From assembly GCA_036898135.1 (NCBI GenBank), contig CM072525.1:50128015-50192014 (forward strand): a DNA stretch of 64,000 nt. The letters are read 5' to 3'. This document shows positions 25,129 to 37,914 of this stretch, piece after piece. Position 1 is the stretch's first letter. Each line of letters opens with the position of its first letter. A model generated the notes under the pieces. The model ran no database searches, had not been told where the DNA came from, and saw nothing but the letters and a program-made list of their open reading frames with translations. Both the position numbers and the translations under genes were made by a program. The stretch is from Oncomelania hupensis. Lineage: Eukaryota; Mollusca; Gastropoda; Littorinimorpha; Pomatiopsidae.

Positions 25129-25402
25129 GTCCTATCCTGTCCCGTAACCCGGAGGTCGTAGGGGCATCACAGATGATCGTTTAACCAGCATAATCCATCT
25201 TTCTCTGTCCTCAGCAGCCCTGATGGCTCGAATGTTGTCCTCCCACCTCTTTTTCGATCTTCCTCTTCTTCTACCTCCTTGCACTGTGCCTTGCAGAATG
25301 GTCTTTGCAAAGCCTGATGATCTGGTGACGTGCCCATACCATCGGAGTTTCTGTTTCTTCACCACTGTGAGCAGGTCATCTTGTTGTCCAATGGCTTGTG
25401 TG
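25128..25402 (-). mobile_element. RTE-like LINE, 3' copy with internal deletion
   Basis: The minus strand has LRWYGHVTRSSGFAKTILQG, GRSKKRWEDN and the tail, but lacks about 40 bp encoding EWTGLTLSEA. It is bordered by ATC arrays on both sides. Confidence 0.9.
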
Positions 25403-25403
25403 C

Positions 25404-25410
25404 ATCATCG

Positions 25411-25486
<76 letters not shown>

Positions 25487-25502
25487 CATCACCATTATCA
25501 TT

Positions 25503-25552
<50 letters not shown>

Positions 25553-25553
25553 T
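25404..25553. repeat. ATC microsatellite (about 150 bp)
   Basis: A long ATC array with occasional ACC and ATT interruptions. It encodes poly-His, poly-Ser or poly-Ile depending on frame, which is not evidence of a gene. Confidence 0.95.
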
Positions 25554-25634
25554 ATAATTTCATGTGGCTATGGAGGAGGGAGTTAATAATAATGTATCTT
25601 GTATGCACGTACTAATAATTCTGTTCCACCACCA

Positions 25635-25925
25635 CCGGAGCGAGGACCAAAGGCCAGGCCAAGCCAAGGACGTATTCACCAGGGCCAAGGGGTAAGAGAA
25701 GCAAGGTCAAGCCAGGATGGACCAAGGATTTAAGAGGCCAGCTACAGTGAAGGGGATAAGTTCGAATTTTATGTTTCGCATTATGTCAATGTTTGATAGA
25801 CTACCTTTGTTATCTTTATCTTTTTCTCTTTATCCTTATCCTCCCCTTTCTTCCTTTTTCTCACCATTATCTTCTTCTTCAAAGGAAATTGTATTTAGAT
25901 AAAGGCTACATATTGAATCATCTTT
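25635..25925 (+). repeat. Duplicated segment, copy 2 (uninterrupted)
   Basis: Collinear with 24230-24338 plus 24881-25070 and lacks the LINE. It shows the approximate pre-insertion sequence of that LINE. Confidence 0.75.
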
Positions 25926-26765
25926 TTCTTTCTTTCTCCTACTACTACTAGCCAATTACAAATTTTTAATACATAAAATTTAAACAAGATTTTTTTTATA
26001 GAGAAGTTGAATGTTTAAGAATGTTTGAAACTTTAAGAGACTGGATTGTTTTTGAATAGTTATATAGCGTTTTAGGGTACACATTTTGAGGTCCCGGTTC
26101 TTCTCTTTGTAGTCCGCTGGACCCTTTAAACAATGTCTTTGAAGTAGAATTGTATGCACTCCTCGCGGAATCTATTTTGTTGTTGTTGTGCATATGCAGC
26201 ACGGATACTTCGATACAATCAGAGATACGAGCCAGAATGTCAAGGCCTGAGGTGAAAGTCGTGAGAAGCAGACGACGGAGCTGGAGAGAGAGGCCGGTCT
26301 TCACTTGGGAAGTCAGCGTCCAACAGCTGCAACAGGGCAGTGCATGACTATCGACACATAACACCAACTAGAACCATATCACCACAATTTATGTATGTGT
26401 TGATTCTAAAGCAGCTGTTTAAAGTCTAAATGCTATTAGTTGTACGCAGACCTGTCAGTTATTTACAAAATGTGCTTCAAATTCAGTGTTAAAGAATAGT
26501 TCGAAATGAAGTTATACAATGTTGACTTCCATTATCAAAGGTTATAAATAACATGTTCACTTCACTGTGATTATATAAAGAGCATGTCCTACAATTTGAC
26601 ATTTCCGATATGAAGATGACTTGCGTATTTCATAATTATTCCTCAAATTGTATTTCAATCTGCAGAAGGAAAATGTGTTAATTATTTATTTTGCAAATAT
26701 TGCGAGCGATCATTTTATTTGCGCTTTGGTGAATTGGTAAAAATGCGCTAAGCTTATGTAATATC

Positions 26766-26825
<60 letters not shown>

Positions 26826-27184
26826 GATTTGTTGTTGTTGTTATTATTAATTTGGTTTTTCTGGTGCTGGTTTTGTTTATACGAATGTTTCATTTGTTTC
26901 CTTCAGGACACAACTCCACCGCAGGACAGACTCCAGGATAACAGGACGACGATGACAGGACCTCGGAGACATTTTTCGTGTGAGTGCGCATGTGTGTGTT
27001 TAGCGGCATTGTACAGCCTTGAAAACAACTTAACGCAAATTGAACTCTACATGGATTTAGCGGCTGTTATTGGTGTAGCTGTCAGAAGGGAGGCAAGCAA
27101 TATTATACAGTCCACCTGTTAACTTGTCGGTGAAACTCGCTGTTGGCTCTGTCTGGGTAGTGCTAGATTCAGTTTTTTGTGCAT
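25926..27184. other. Unassigned; R560 hairpin vestige near 26110; ATT array 26768-26824
   Basis: AGTCCGCTGGACCC at about 26111-26124 looks like an eroded R560 3' end. The rest has short ORFs without domains and one ATT array. Confidence 0.5.
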
Positions 27185-27195
27185 TAGAGCAACGA

Positions 27196-27540
27196 AGAAA
27201 GGATATATCCAGCACATCACCAATAACGACGTACGACAGACCATCACACAAGCCATTGGACAACATGCTTACAGTGGTGAAGAAACGGAAACTCCGAGGG
27301 TATGGTCACGTCAGCAGAGCATCAGGCCTTACAAAGATCATCATGCAAGGCATGGTGCAAGGAGGCAGAAGAAGAGGGAAACAGAAAAATAGGTGGGAGG
27401 ACAACATTCGATAATGGACTGGCTTGACACTGCGCAAAGCCATCAGGGCTGCTGAGGACAGAGAAAGATGGAGTACGCTGTTTAAACGATCATCTGTGGT
27501 GCCCCAACAACCTTCGAGTTACGGACAGGATACGACTGAA
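27196..27540 (+). mobile_element. RTE-like LINE, plus strand, 5'-truncated, 11-bp TSD
   Basis: TAGAGCAACGA flanks the copy at 27185-27195 and 27541-27551. The body corresponds to TQHITNDEVRQTI through the C-terminus in broken frames, ending GTTACGGACAGGATA. This is one of only two plus-strand copies. Confidence 0.93.
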
Positions 27541-27551
27541 TAGAGCAACGA

Positions 27552-28230
27552 GAACTTGTTAGAAAGCAGGGCAATGTGCGTCCAACAGTTCGCAAATGCG
27601 TATAACGTAGAAAAGGGAAAAATGCGTCTAGCACAGGAAAGTTGCAATCAAATCCTTTGGGCTTAATGACATAAACCAAGCCAGTCGCAATATCACAGAA
27701 CTGGCAATTGCATGGAAAACAGTAGCTACAAAATACAAGGGTCATGTTCCCGTTCAATCGGGGAGATGTTTGTGGGGAAACGGGAGATTGTGGTTGTGGA
27801 CATCAGTATTATGGAGCAAGGCACGATGGATGTAGTGTAGAAGTTTGTGGCGAGCAGCCAAAATGTAAATAAACATGAGACAACCGATGTCTCTTTAGCT
27901 TTCTTTAGGTTAGAAAGTAAATAAACAAGAGACGACAGACCGACTGAAGGGGTAGTTGGTAAACCTGTCTTTTCTTTCTCGTTTAAAGTCCTTAATGGGA
28001 AATGAACTATACACAGCAATGTCTCTGTTCCTCTTTCCATTTTGGGGAAAATATTAGCTCCGTTCGTCCAGACTCTGCTTTCCGTCTGCCCCTTCCCTTG
28101 TTATAATAATAGTCACCTCTGCAGGAGCCCTCCTGGTTGAATTGCAGCGTAGTCATTTCCTGAGGCTAGAAACGATTTAAGCCTTGAGAAAAGTCAACCT
28201 TGTCAGACCAGAGTCTGGAGGGGAAAAGTA
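27552..28230. other. No recognised feature
   Basis: Only short ORFs. No repeats shared with other parts of the window were noticed. Confidence 0.45.
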
Positions 28231-28240
28231 CCACGAAATA

Positions 28241-28533
28241 GGTAAAGTAAAAGGTAAAGGTAGTCCCATAGCCTTGTGGCCGTAGGGGAGCGTGATGTTG
28301 GAGATCACACTTATCTTGGGCCAGCGTAATGAGGGTGATGCCCATCTCTCTCCATCGCTGCTTTACCTTCCACCCTAAAGAGAGTAGGTACTCAGTCACA
28401 GTTGAGTCAACTGGGGGCGTTGTTATTTGTCGCATCACGTTTTGCGGTCACCCATCCAAGTGCTAACCGCACTGGACTGTCCTTAACTTGCGACACAGTA
28501 GCGAGTGCTCCAACCACTGCGCTATCCGACACC
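28241..28533 (-). mobile_element. SINE-B: tRNA/5S-like head, 10-bp TSD
   Basis: CCACGAAATA flanks it at 28231-28240 and 28534-28543. On the minus strand the head begins GGGGTGTCGGATAGCGCAGT; its TAGCGCAGTGG fits the pol III A box exactly. About 60 bp further GTTAGCACTTGGATGGGTGA resembles the C-box region of 5S rRNA. The 3' end is a GTAAA-type tail. Confidence 0.8.
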
Positions 28534-28549
28534 CCACGAAATATTTTCA

Positions 28550-29600
28550 CAAAAATGTATCAAGATCATGAGGCAAAGAACGGTATAAGCAAAGAAAAAC
28601 TTATCAAGGTAAAAATAAAACCCCAAAAATTATCAAGGCCAAAAAGCTCATAAAAGATTTATCAAGGTCAATGAAACGTCTTGTTTTTATCACGATCAAT
28701 GTCAAGACAAGGAAAAGGCGATTTGGGAAGAAGGGGCCAGAGAGAGCGAGAGAGATTGAAAGGGGTGGCGAGAAAGGGGTATTGAGAGAATAAAGAGGGG
28801 TGGAGAAAGGGAGAGAAATAAACCTGTTTATTTTCAAGTTCAAAGTACACTAGCGTTTTGAAATCGAAGGTAGTGTTTGCACAGGTAAGGCTAGTGGTGT
28901 GAAGTCTTCGGCAAATTAATGGATGCTTATTGTTGTATTGTTTTCTGCTCTGAATTGCTACTTCAATGTTGGAGTGCCACGTTCAAGTAGACTTTCATTT
29001 TTGGTTAATATTGCATGAGCAATGGTTTAATTATAAATGTGAAAATATGTATTGTTAAAAAGTGAAATAAAATAAACCTATAATTGATCCAATAAAATAA
29101 AACGATAAACAATAATAACAAAAATAACTCGAAAATTAAATGAAACAAATAATATACAGGAAAAATATAACTTACAAAAATGTTAATTTGTTTGTTTTTT
29201 TAAATGCTTGTTGTAATATGTGAATGTTGGTACAAAAGAGAGGAATTAGGTTAAAATATGTTAAATACTGTAATTGTATTAAAAACTTTTTGTACTGGTG
29301 TCCCCTATACGCACTGTGTCCGGGGACGTTAATTTACCAAAGAAGAATACTTTTTGTGTATGAATTGCGTTGCGTACATTTGATATGTACGTTTTGATAG
29401 AGAATTTAGAGAGCAGGGGAGTATTTTATTAACTACTGTGATGAAGACTAATGTGAAAAGTATCATGCATGACCCAAATAAAATACACACAGTCGAACAC
29501 TGAAATAAAATTAAAGTGAAAGAGAAAGGGGAGATAAATATAAAATAATTGTCGTAGAGACATTTAAAAAAGAGGGGAGATGAGGTCTAAAAATAGGCGT
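28550..29600. other. No recognised feature; AT-rich
   Basis: AT-rich sequence with purine-rich stretches (28720-28820) and no supported element or gene. Confidence 0.45.
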
Positions 29601-29817
29601 AACTGTTGTAAAAATTATCTTATTTTGTTTTCCTCTTTATCCCTTCCCCCTCTCTTCGTTTCTCTTTCACCCCTCTCTCTCACCTCCCTCTTCACCCCCC
29701 CCCTGCTTCTCCCTCTGTTCTTTATCTTCCTTGGCTTCCCATCTCGTCCACATCCTCTCCACCCCTCTATTTCCTCCCTCTCTCGCTCTTCGCACTCCAT
29801 CTCCAAATTGTGTCACT

Positions 29818-30190
29818 CCTTCTCCCCATTGTGTCACACTCTCTCCCCATTGTCACTCCCACTCCCCATTCTATCACTCCCTGTCCCCATTCTATCACTC
29901 CCACTCACCATTCTATCACTCCCACTCACCATTCTATCACTCCCACTCACCATTCTATCACTCCCTGTCACCATTCTATCACTCCCTGTCACCATTCTAT
30001 CACTCCCATTTACCATTCTATCACTCCCATTTACCATTCTATCACTCCCTGTCCCCATTCTATCACTCCCACTCCCCATTCTATCACTCCCACTCCCCAT
30101 TCTATCACTCCCACTCCCCATTCTGTCACTTTCACTCCCCATTCTATCACTCCCACTCCCCATTCTCACTCCCTGTCCCCATTCTCACTC
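29818..30190 (+). repeat. 21-bp minisatellite, about 17 copies
   Basis: The unit is CCATTCTATCACTCCCtgtcc with variants CACTCAC, ATTTAC and ACTCCC. Because 21 is divisible by three and the units lack stops, several frames stay open as 7-residue repeats (such as HSITPCP). I do not take these as genes. Confidence 0.92.
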
Positions 30191-30232
30191 CCTCTCCACA
30201 AGCTCACTCCCCACTCTCCCCCTTCTTTTCCT

Positions 30233-30238
30233 CTCTCG

Positions 30239-30319
<81 letters not shown>

Positions 30320-30322
30320 TCT
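30233..30322 (+). repeat. TC microsatellite
   Basis: TC array of about 90 bp following the C/T-rich minisatellite. Confidence 0.95.
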
Positions 30323-30329
30323 CTAGTAC

Positions 30330-31800
30330 TAAGTTTAATTTATCCGCGACAAATTACAACATATAAGCGGTTAAGATTTCCTAAAGAGCGAAAGTTTGAA
30401 CCAAACTATTTACCTGTGTTTCCGCACTGCAGCCTTCTTCACCTATTCAGCAACATTTTAAACTTATTTCAATGAATTAGATGCATTGGATAGCTTCTCT
30501 GGAAGTGGCCGACTTTCTGTGGTAGAAGGAAAAAAAAGCGAAAGACGGAGAGAAGAAGACGAATTGTTATTTTCTTGACCCTACACCCTCAGAATAATAA
30601 ACCCGTCGTGAAGAAATCTAGAAAACGCATGAAAGATAATTTACGGGGGAGATCAAAGTTATTTATTGCTCCTCCAGTATGCCTCGCTGTACCTGTGCTT
30701 GTTGACATCAACTGGCGTTTGATGCAGGTAAAAGTTTGTAAACATTTGCAGGCTGCAATAAAGACATTATTCTTATCTTTATTGCGCCTCAACCACCTCG
30801 TGCACTGCTGGAGCGTCATTTCAATGCGGTGTTTTGTGGCCTACTTCAACATTACCGTTTTGGAGGGGTGAAGGTGGAGGTGGCGATATGGTGTGTAGAG
30901 GAAAGGTAAGGGCGAAAATAGGGTGTGAGGAGAGATTAGAAATGGATTTCAAATGGTTTACGAAGTGGTGTGGAAGAAATGGATACGAAGGCCAAGAGGA
31001 ACAGGAAAGATGGAGGTGAAATTTAGGGACGAAGGAGTCAGTTTGCTTAACCCACCCTTGTCCTTGACCCGTCATATACTCAGCTGCCCACCAACCCCTC
31101 CATACCTCTCTCTCTTTCTCCTTCTCTCTCTCCACTCTCCCGCTGTTCTCATCTGTTATACCTTTTAATGAGATTTTTCAAGTTTGCAATAATCAACACG
31201 TTTCAATTTTTACATTGTGGCTTGTTTTATCGCATATAGGTCATATCGTCTTTGGTAAATGTTTTGTTACATTTCATCAGTAAGACTGGTTTTATTTAGA
31301 TCTGTTCTCATATTTCAATGTTGGCAGTTTAGACCGATTTTGATTAGTTTTGTGTGGTCCTGATTCGGCACTTGGCAGTCCGCTGGACCCTATGTTGGGT
31401 CTGTAGAACAGTTTTGAGACTTCTAATGTTGTAATTATCCTAATTAGGTCCAGCGGTCCTTGTGTTTTGGCTTGAAACACGCAACACTAAACGGTGATTA
31501 ACGGGCTTAACCGCTCTGTGACCACGCTCCCATCATTCCGTGCTGTGGTCTCTGCGCACCCGACATCCAGTAATACACCTGTTTCATCGCGTGCAAGGCG
31601 TGTGCGGTCACGTGCCTTGGTCACGTCGAGACCAGTAATCGGTAAAACACAAACATTGGCCGCCCTTTTTTCTACAAATGTTCGAGGGCGTTGTTTGAAC
31701 AGTATTTTGCATAATGAGGTATTGTCGCACATAAACGCCTCCACACTCTAAATGTGGTGTGGTTATAGAAATTCCTGCTATATATAATAGTTTTTCTTGG
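30330..31800. other. Unassigned; R560 hairpin vestiges at about 31377 and 31447
   Basis: CAGTCCGCTGGACCC near 31377 and the inverted GGTCCAGCGGTCC near 31447 resemble the R560 3' hairpin in opposite orientations, about 70 bp apart. The remainder shows short ORFs without recognisable domains. Confidence 0.45.
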
Positions 31801-31802
31801 CC

Positions 31803-33264
31803 TATTCTATCCTATCCTATCCTGTCCCGTAACTCGGAGGTCGTAGGGGCACCACAGATGATCGCTTAACCAGCATACTCCATCTTTCTCTGTCCTCAGC
31901 AACCCTGACGGCTTCGCTCAGTGTCAAACCAGTCCATTCTCGAATGTTGTCTTCCCACCTCTTTTTCGGTCTCCCTCTTCTTCTACCTCCTTGCACTGTG
32001 CCTTGCAGAATGGTCTTTGCAAGGCCGGATGATCTGGTGACGTGGCCATACCATCGAAGTTTCCGTTTCTTCACCACTGTGAGCAGGTCATCGTGTTGTC
32101 CTATGGCTTGTGTGATGGTCTGTCGGACTTCGTCGTTGGTGATGTGTTGGGTATAGGAAATGTCCAGAAGTCTTCTGTAGCACCTCATCTCCATGCTTTG
32201 TATTCTTCGTTGTAGATCTGCTGTGAGGGTCCATGTTTCACAAGCATATAGGAAGATGGAGATGACAAGGGAGCGCAGCAGTCTTACCTTGGAATGTAGA
32301 CTGATGGTCCTGTCTTTCCAAATGGGCTTCAACCTTGTCAGGGCAGCAGTTATTTGTGCGATCCTGGAGAGGAGTTCCCGTCGGGACCCATTGTCTAATA
32401 CAATAGCTCCTAAATATTTGAAGCTATGCACTGTGTTGAGGGATTGGCCTTGGACTTTGATGTCCGTGTTGATGCCATTGGTGTTGTTGGTCATCATTTT
32501 GGTCTTCTCTGCACTTATTTCCATTCTGTTACGTTGAAACGCGAAAGAAAGTATGTCGGAAACGCGCACGATAGATCTAATCGTTTCGTTTTGCAAAGTA
32601 TTCAATAATGGAGTTTATTTACCTTTGATTTGAGTTTGCATTGTTGTTAGGAGAGGCTTTGTATAACGTTGATAATTTTCGTTAGTCGATATTGTTGTAG
32701 AATTTTCTGGATCTGCGTGTTTACTCTCGATAGAAATTTCCCGATACATGTCGAAGCAAGAAGACGTTCCGGAAGGAGAAGAAAATATGTATGACGTAAG
32801 ACAGTAATGACGAAGTTAGAAGCGATTGGTTAAATTGCGTCAAACGAGATTGATCCAGGTTATTCGGGAGTATCAAGAGACTATTTAAGTGCCGCGCTGT
32901 TTCAAAAATAGGGACTATAAACTGATTAAATAATAATAAAAAATAGGATAGTGATAGTTGTTGATAGTGACTTGGAAAGTGAGAGTTGTTGAAAGCTGTT
33001 AAGTTGAGTTGAGAATTGTATGCAGTTGTTGATGTATGCTGAATAAAAGTAGAAAACTTCATACGTCGACTTTGTGACTTGTATGCTGCTTGAGCGGGCT
33101 GCGTGGATAAACGAATCTGAGTTACACCCTATCAGGAATTCAGCATTGGGGCTGAATCAGATACTGATAGAAAACACCAACATCGAAATCGAGTGTAACA
33201 CATTCCATGAGCTCTGGAGGTGGTGTCAAGCCTCTGGACCAGCTGTTCAAGTTCTTGTTCCTGG
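31803..33264 (-). mobile_element. RTE-like LINE, split by a solo LTR
   Basis: The LINE occupies 31803-32526 and resumes at 33206-33264. The minus-strand frame is open from the LTR junction to the tail: KTKMMTNNTNGINTDIKVQG, FKYLGAIV, SIFLYACETWTLTADLQRR, LRWYGHVTRSSGLAK and RPPSYGTG, with the stop in the tail. The 33206 segment (GAGCTCTGGAGGTGGTGTCA) is the next upstream part of the LINE, as seen uninterrupted at about 41102. Confidence 0.92.
32527..33200 (+). mobile_element. Solo LTR, 674 bp, 5-bp TSD
   Basis: It begins TGTTACG and ends GTGTAACA, a TG..CA pair with 6-bp terminal inversion. CATTC is duplicated at 32522-32526 and 33201-33205. A TATA-like GACTATTTAAG and the polyadenylation signal GCTGAATAAAAG set the plus orientation. 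There is no internal region, so this is a recombination product of an LTR retrotransposon. The superfamily (Gypsy, BEL or Copia) cannot be told from the LTR alone. Confidence 0.93.
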
Positions 33265-33900
33265 CCTACACTTTGAAATAGCCGGGAATCTGTGTTTGTT
33301 CATTCTGTCCGATGGATTGGATCAAAGGTTATGACTTTAACCTCTTTGACTGAATCTCCAGAACCATTGAAAGCGTCTTGACAAATTTCATGTTAGTATC
33401 GTCATATTTCCTCTACCAAAAACAGTTAAAAGATTGCTTGCTCATTGCGTGTATAAACACGTTTTCCTGAATATAAAAAATATAAAAACACCGACTTTAT
33501 ATATTTTGTTGATAGACGCAATTCGGTTTTGGCTGCTTTGAGTTTTACGTTTTTGTTGAAAACTTACTTTTCTCCCTTATCTCGAAGTTTTTGGCGTTAT
33601 CACTGTGCATGAACTTTTTAGCCACTTGTTCTTCTTCTGCGCTGGCAATGATAATAGTGGTGATTGGCTGTTTATATTTGAAGAAATGAACTTGAACAGA
33701 GAACAGAGAAAGGCAGAGAGAGGGGGGAGGAGAGGAATAAGAGTGTGTAATGATTATAACAATCAATCGCCAATGGAGCACCAACATACCTAATGTCGTT
33801 TTCAAGTTTTTCATTGATTTTACTTTCCATGTACACCACATTTAAAATGTGAACATGTTAACAATTATGGTTTGTTTCGTAAATCTTGTATAGCGAGAAC
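33265..33900. other. No recognised feature
   Basis: AT-rich sequence with short ORFs and no shared repeats noticed. Confidence 0.45.
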
Positions 33901-33904
33901 TCGT

Positions 33905-34198
33905 AACTAACATTCCCTCCCCATCTGGGATGCCGGCCTTTTCTGTATAAATAGTATCACCATTTTAAAATACTACTGTTTTTCTCATTCTCATTTGTTC
34001 TTTCTCGTTCCTAATCTGTTCTATTAGTCTGCTATCTTCTTCGCTAGTCCAGTCACCAACCTTTCTTCTTGAAAACTCTGGAAAAACTCCTAATTTGTGT
34101 ATGGGTTCTGTTGGGTCAGCTTGGAGATATTAGACTATCTGCCAAATGGTCATTAGGACTTTCTATGGTATTATTATTTAGCAATGTAGACGTTATAT
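33905..34198 (+). mobile_element. R560, diverged, 3'-truncated
   Basis: CTGTATAAATAGTATCACCA, TTCGCTAGTCCAGTCACC and TTATTTAGCAATGTAGACG are recognisable family blocks with many substitutions and small deletions. The copy breaks at about 34198, where sequence starting TGTCACGGATCGGACAG begins. It is the most diverged R560 copy here. Confidence 0.8.
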
Positions 34199-34556
34199 AT
34201 TGTCACGGATCGGACAGGAATTGTTTATTTATACTAAGCAAACTGAACAATAAAGTTTATAGACAGTCAGAGTGCGTGTTCACCGTTATACATGTATATA
34301 TATACACAAAGACATAGACAGAGAACAATGTAGGCCACACGTAGGAAGTTTTCAACGTTTATATAAGCGAACAACAGAGAACAACAATATAATATTCAAC
34401 AAACAAAATAACAATGAAAATTCAGAATAATTTTACGAAAGAATGAATGAGTGTTGACGTCAATGTAATCCACAACGCACAACATAAATCCAATGAAATG
34501 AAAGAAAGTAATCCATTAGTGCACTGAATGCCAACGCCACTGTCAATGATATTCAC

Positions 34557-34559
<3 letters not shown>
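34199..34559. other. Unassigned, possible broken LTR
   Basis: The segment starts TGTCACGGATC at a sharp junction with R560 and has TTATATAAGCG. The matching 3' LTR terminus is not visible before the AT array. Speculative. Confidence 0.25.

Positions 34560-34647
<88 letters not shown>
34560..34647. repeat. AT microsatellite
   Basis: Pure AT array of about 88 bp abutting an RTE-like copy. Confidence 0.97.
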
Positions 34648-34649
<2 letters not shown>

Positions 34650-34650
<1 letters not shown>

Positions 34651-34985
34651 CACATCACCAACATTGAAGTCCGACAGACCATCACACAAGCCATTGGACA
34701 ACACGATGACCTGCTCACAGTGGTGAAGAAACGGAAACTCCGATGGTATGGCCACGTCACCAGATCATCAGGCCTTGCAAAGACCATTCTGCAAGGCACA
34801 GTGCAAGGAGGTAGAAGAAGGGGGAGACCGAAAAAGAGGTGGGAGGACAACATTCGAGAATGGACTGGTTTGACACTGAGCGAAGCCATGAGGGCTGCTG
34901 AGGACAGAGAAAGATGGAGTATGCTGGTTAAGCGATCATCTGTGGTGCCCCTACGACCTTCGGGTTATGGGACAGGATAGGATAT
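34650..34985 (+). mobile_element. RTE-like LINE, plus strand, 3' copy
   Basis: An open frame runs from the AT array through VRQTITQAIGQHDDLLTVVK, LRWYGHVTRSSGLAKTILQG, RPKKRWEDNIREWTGL to RPSGYGTG, with the stop in the tail (GGACAGGATAGGATA). It is clean, so probably young. AT arrays on both sides obscure any TSD. Confidence 0.92.
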
Positions 34986-34997
34986 ATATATATCTAT

Positions 34998-36375
34998 ATA
35001 TTTATCGAACCCTCCGTTTACAAAAACAAAATAGAATACAAACATCATTGTAAATTATCAACAAAACACATACATATAAAATGCCTACATTGCTAAAAAA
35101 TAACATCTTAGGAAGCCCTAGTGACCACCTGGCAGAAAAGCGTTCAATATTCCCAAGCTGATCCAACAGACCTCACACACAAATAAGGAGTCTTGTCACG
35201 AAAGAGTTTTCAAGAAAAAAGGTAGGTGACTGGTCTAGCGAAGAAGAAGATTCAAGATTCAAGATTTAATCCCATTATTCGCCCCTTTTGGGGTGTGGAG
35301 GATACAAAAACATAAGCATAACAATCATAAAGCGGCTGTGAAAAAAAATAAATAAAATAAAATAAAAATAACAGCAACATTACTAACATTCCACTTTAAC
35401 ATTCACAACAATAACATTTTGCTAATATTGTTAATATTATTAGTATACGCCCTTTCCTAATTTTATAAATTTACTCAATTTTAGTAACACATGTTTTTTT
35501 TCCCGAAACAAATGACACAAGTTAAACATTGACTTGCACAATAAATATTTACTACATATAAACATTTGTCGAATATGCTTGTGTTTTGGACACTCAAAAA
35601 TAAAGTGAAATTCATCCCCAATTGAACCCATATTGCAGTCCTTACAAAATCTTTCTTTCCTTGTTACACCTTCCCGCCTTCCTAATTCTATTTGTAACTT
35701 ATGATCTGAACAGCGAAATTTTATCAAAGTATGAATATAAATATCAGGTAATTGAGATATATACTTTTCACGACCAAACTGTAATTTAACACTTTTGTAG
35801 AAAAAACATTTGCTGCTTTCGTCAAGAGACTGTTTCCATGTCAGTATAAAGTTATTCTTTAAAGAGATGGCTACATTTTTGCATAACGAATCTGAACTCT
35901 GAAAATGTTGCGTCTTCCACACACAGTCATAACCAGTCTCCTCCAGAATAATCTTAATATAATTTAACCATTGTGAGGAAAAATTAGACGCTGAACACAA
36001 TTGATGCATATTTTTATACATTCGACATGAAAATTTAGCAGTAGAAGTTGGTTGAATAATACCTGTCCAAAATCGAATCATCCTACATTTGACATGAACA
36101 GATAGGGGAAATAAACCAGTTTCTCCCAAAATCATATTATTCATCGTACAACGATGCAAATGAAACAACATTTTAAGGAACTTCATTTGTAACTTTTCTA
36201 ATATAGCTATATTTTCAAATCCCCATATTTCACAACCATATAATAATACTGGAAGAACCAATTTTTGATATAGGTCTAATATATAGTATAGCAGATTGAT
36301 AGAACAGAGCAGGAATGAGAAAGAACAAATGAGAAAGACAGCGACAGTGGGAATTTAAAACACTAAATTTCCAGT
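34998..36375 (-). mobile_element. R560 copy split by a LINE
   Basis: 34998-35250 (TTTATCGAACCCTCCG to GCGAAGAAGAAGA) and 36281-36375 (AGTATAGCAGATTGATAGAA to CTAAATTTCCAG) are consecutive blocks of a minus-strand R560. The 3' hairpin end is missing on the low side. The intervening LINE is later than the R560 insertion. Confidence 0.88.
35251..36280 (-). mobile_element. CR1/jockey-type LINE 3' part with 273-aa ORF
   Basis: The ORF 36261-35440 encodes the post-RT region: LLYGCEIWGFENIAILEKLQ, ILGETGLFPLSVHVKCRMIR, and a C-terminal CKDCNMGSIGDEFHFIFECP zinc-binding motif. The 3' UTR ends in a tail of two to three TTGAATC-type repeats (35251-35275). It is related to but clearly different from the 7.35-kb LINE. 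The RT core is missing, as expected for a 5'-truncated insertion. Confidence 0.9.
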
Positions 36376-36576
36376 TCGCTTAAATTTAAGATGCGGATTG
36401 CACTTGGTACATTAGAGTGGCCATACAAGTTTCTTTTCCAGGCCGGGGTTCTAAACCTCCGACCTAAGGGCAACAGTTCAAATGATCTACACATGGGATG
36501 ACTGTTATCAGACATAATCTTTCTAGCTTTACTTTTTACAAAATCTGTGTATATTTCTGTTATTGGCTTTTGTATC

Positions 36577-37456
<880 letters not shown>

Positions 37457-37459
37457 ATC

Positions 37460-37909
37460 AAAACGAAAAGTCAGTTGTTTTATTGATGCTCGGTTTTCTC
37501 GTGCCTATGCTCAATAAGTGTCCAACCATTAATGCAAGAACAATTTTGATTGGTTGCTTTTATAATTTCCTTTATGTATTGATGTAATACTCACATCGGA
37601 ACTGTCAACTCGGAAAGACGTACAGGTTTTTTTCGTGTGCTCTGTTAGGTTAATCCAACAGGTTAGTTTTCGATTTATATTGCTTAAATATGTAAAAGTT
37701 ATTATTTAATTATGTAAGCACATTTCTTTGTATAAAGGTAAATTGTTTTGTGTTTAAAAATGTATAAAGTAATTTTTATTGGGAAAAACACACCATCTTT
37801 TGACATTATCCATTTTTAAGCTATGTTGAAGACTGATAGTCAATATATTGATATTGGTAACTAAATATCACGAACAATATTTTTCAGAGCTGTTAGTATG
37901 TACCTGTGT
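37460..37909. other. No recognised feature
   Basis: AT-rich flank between the AT array and a solo LTR. Nothing shared was noticed. Confidence 0.45.
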
Positions 37910-37914
37910 GTGTA

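Noticed and set aside
29580..30475. Overlapping ORFs of 211-248 aa with 7-residue repeats
   Set aside because: Product of a stop-free 21-bp C/T-rich minisatellite and a TC array; open in several frames at once.
30710..30740. Splice donor ATGCAGGTAAAA suggesting a host exon
   Set aside because: A single donor-like site without a supporting coding frame or acceptor is not enough.
31487..31751. Overlapping 85-aa ORFs on both strands
   Set aside because: Mutually antisense frames of the same length with no recognised domain; most likely chance in a GC-richer patch.
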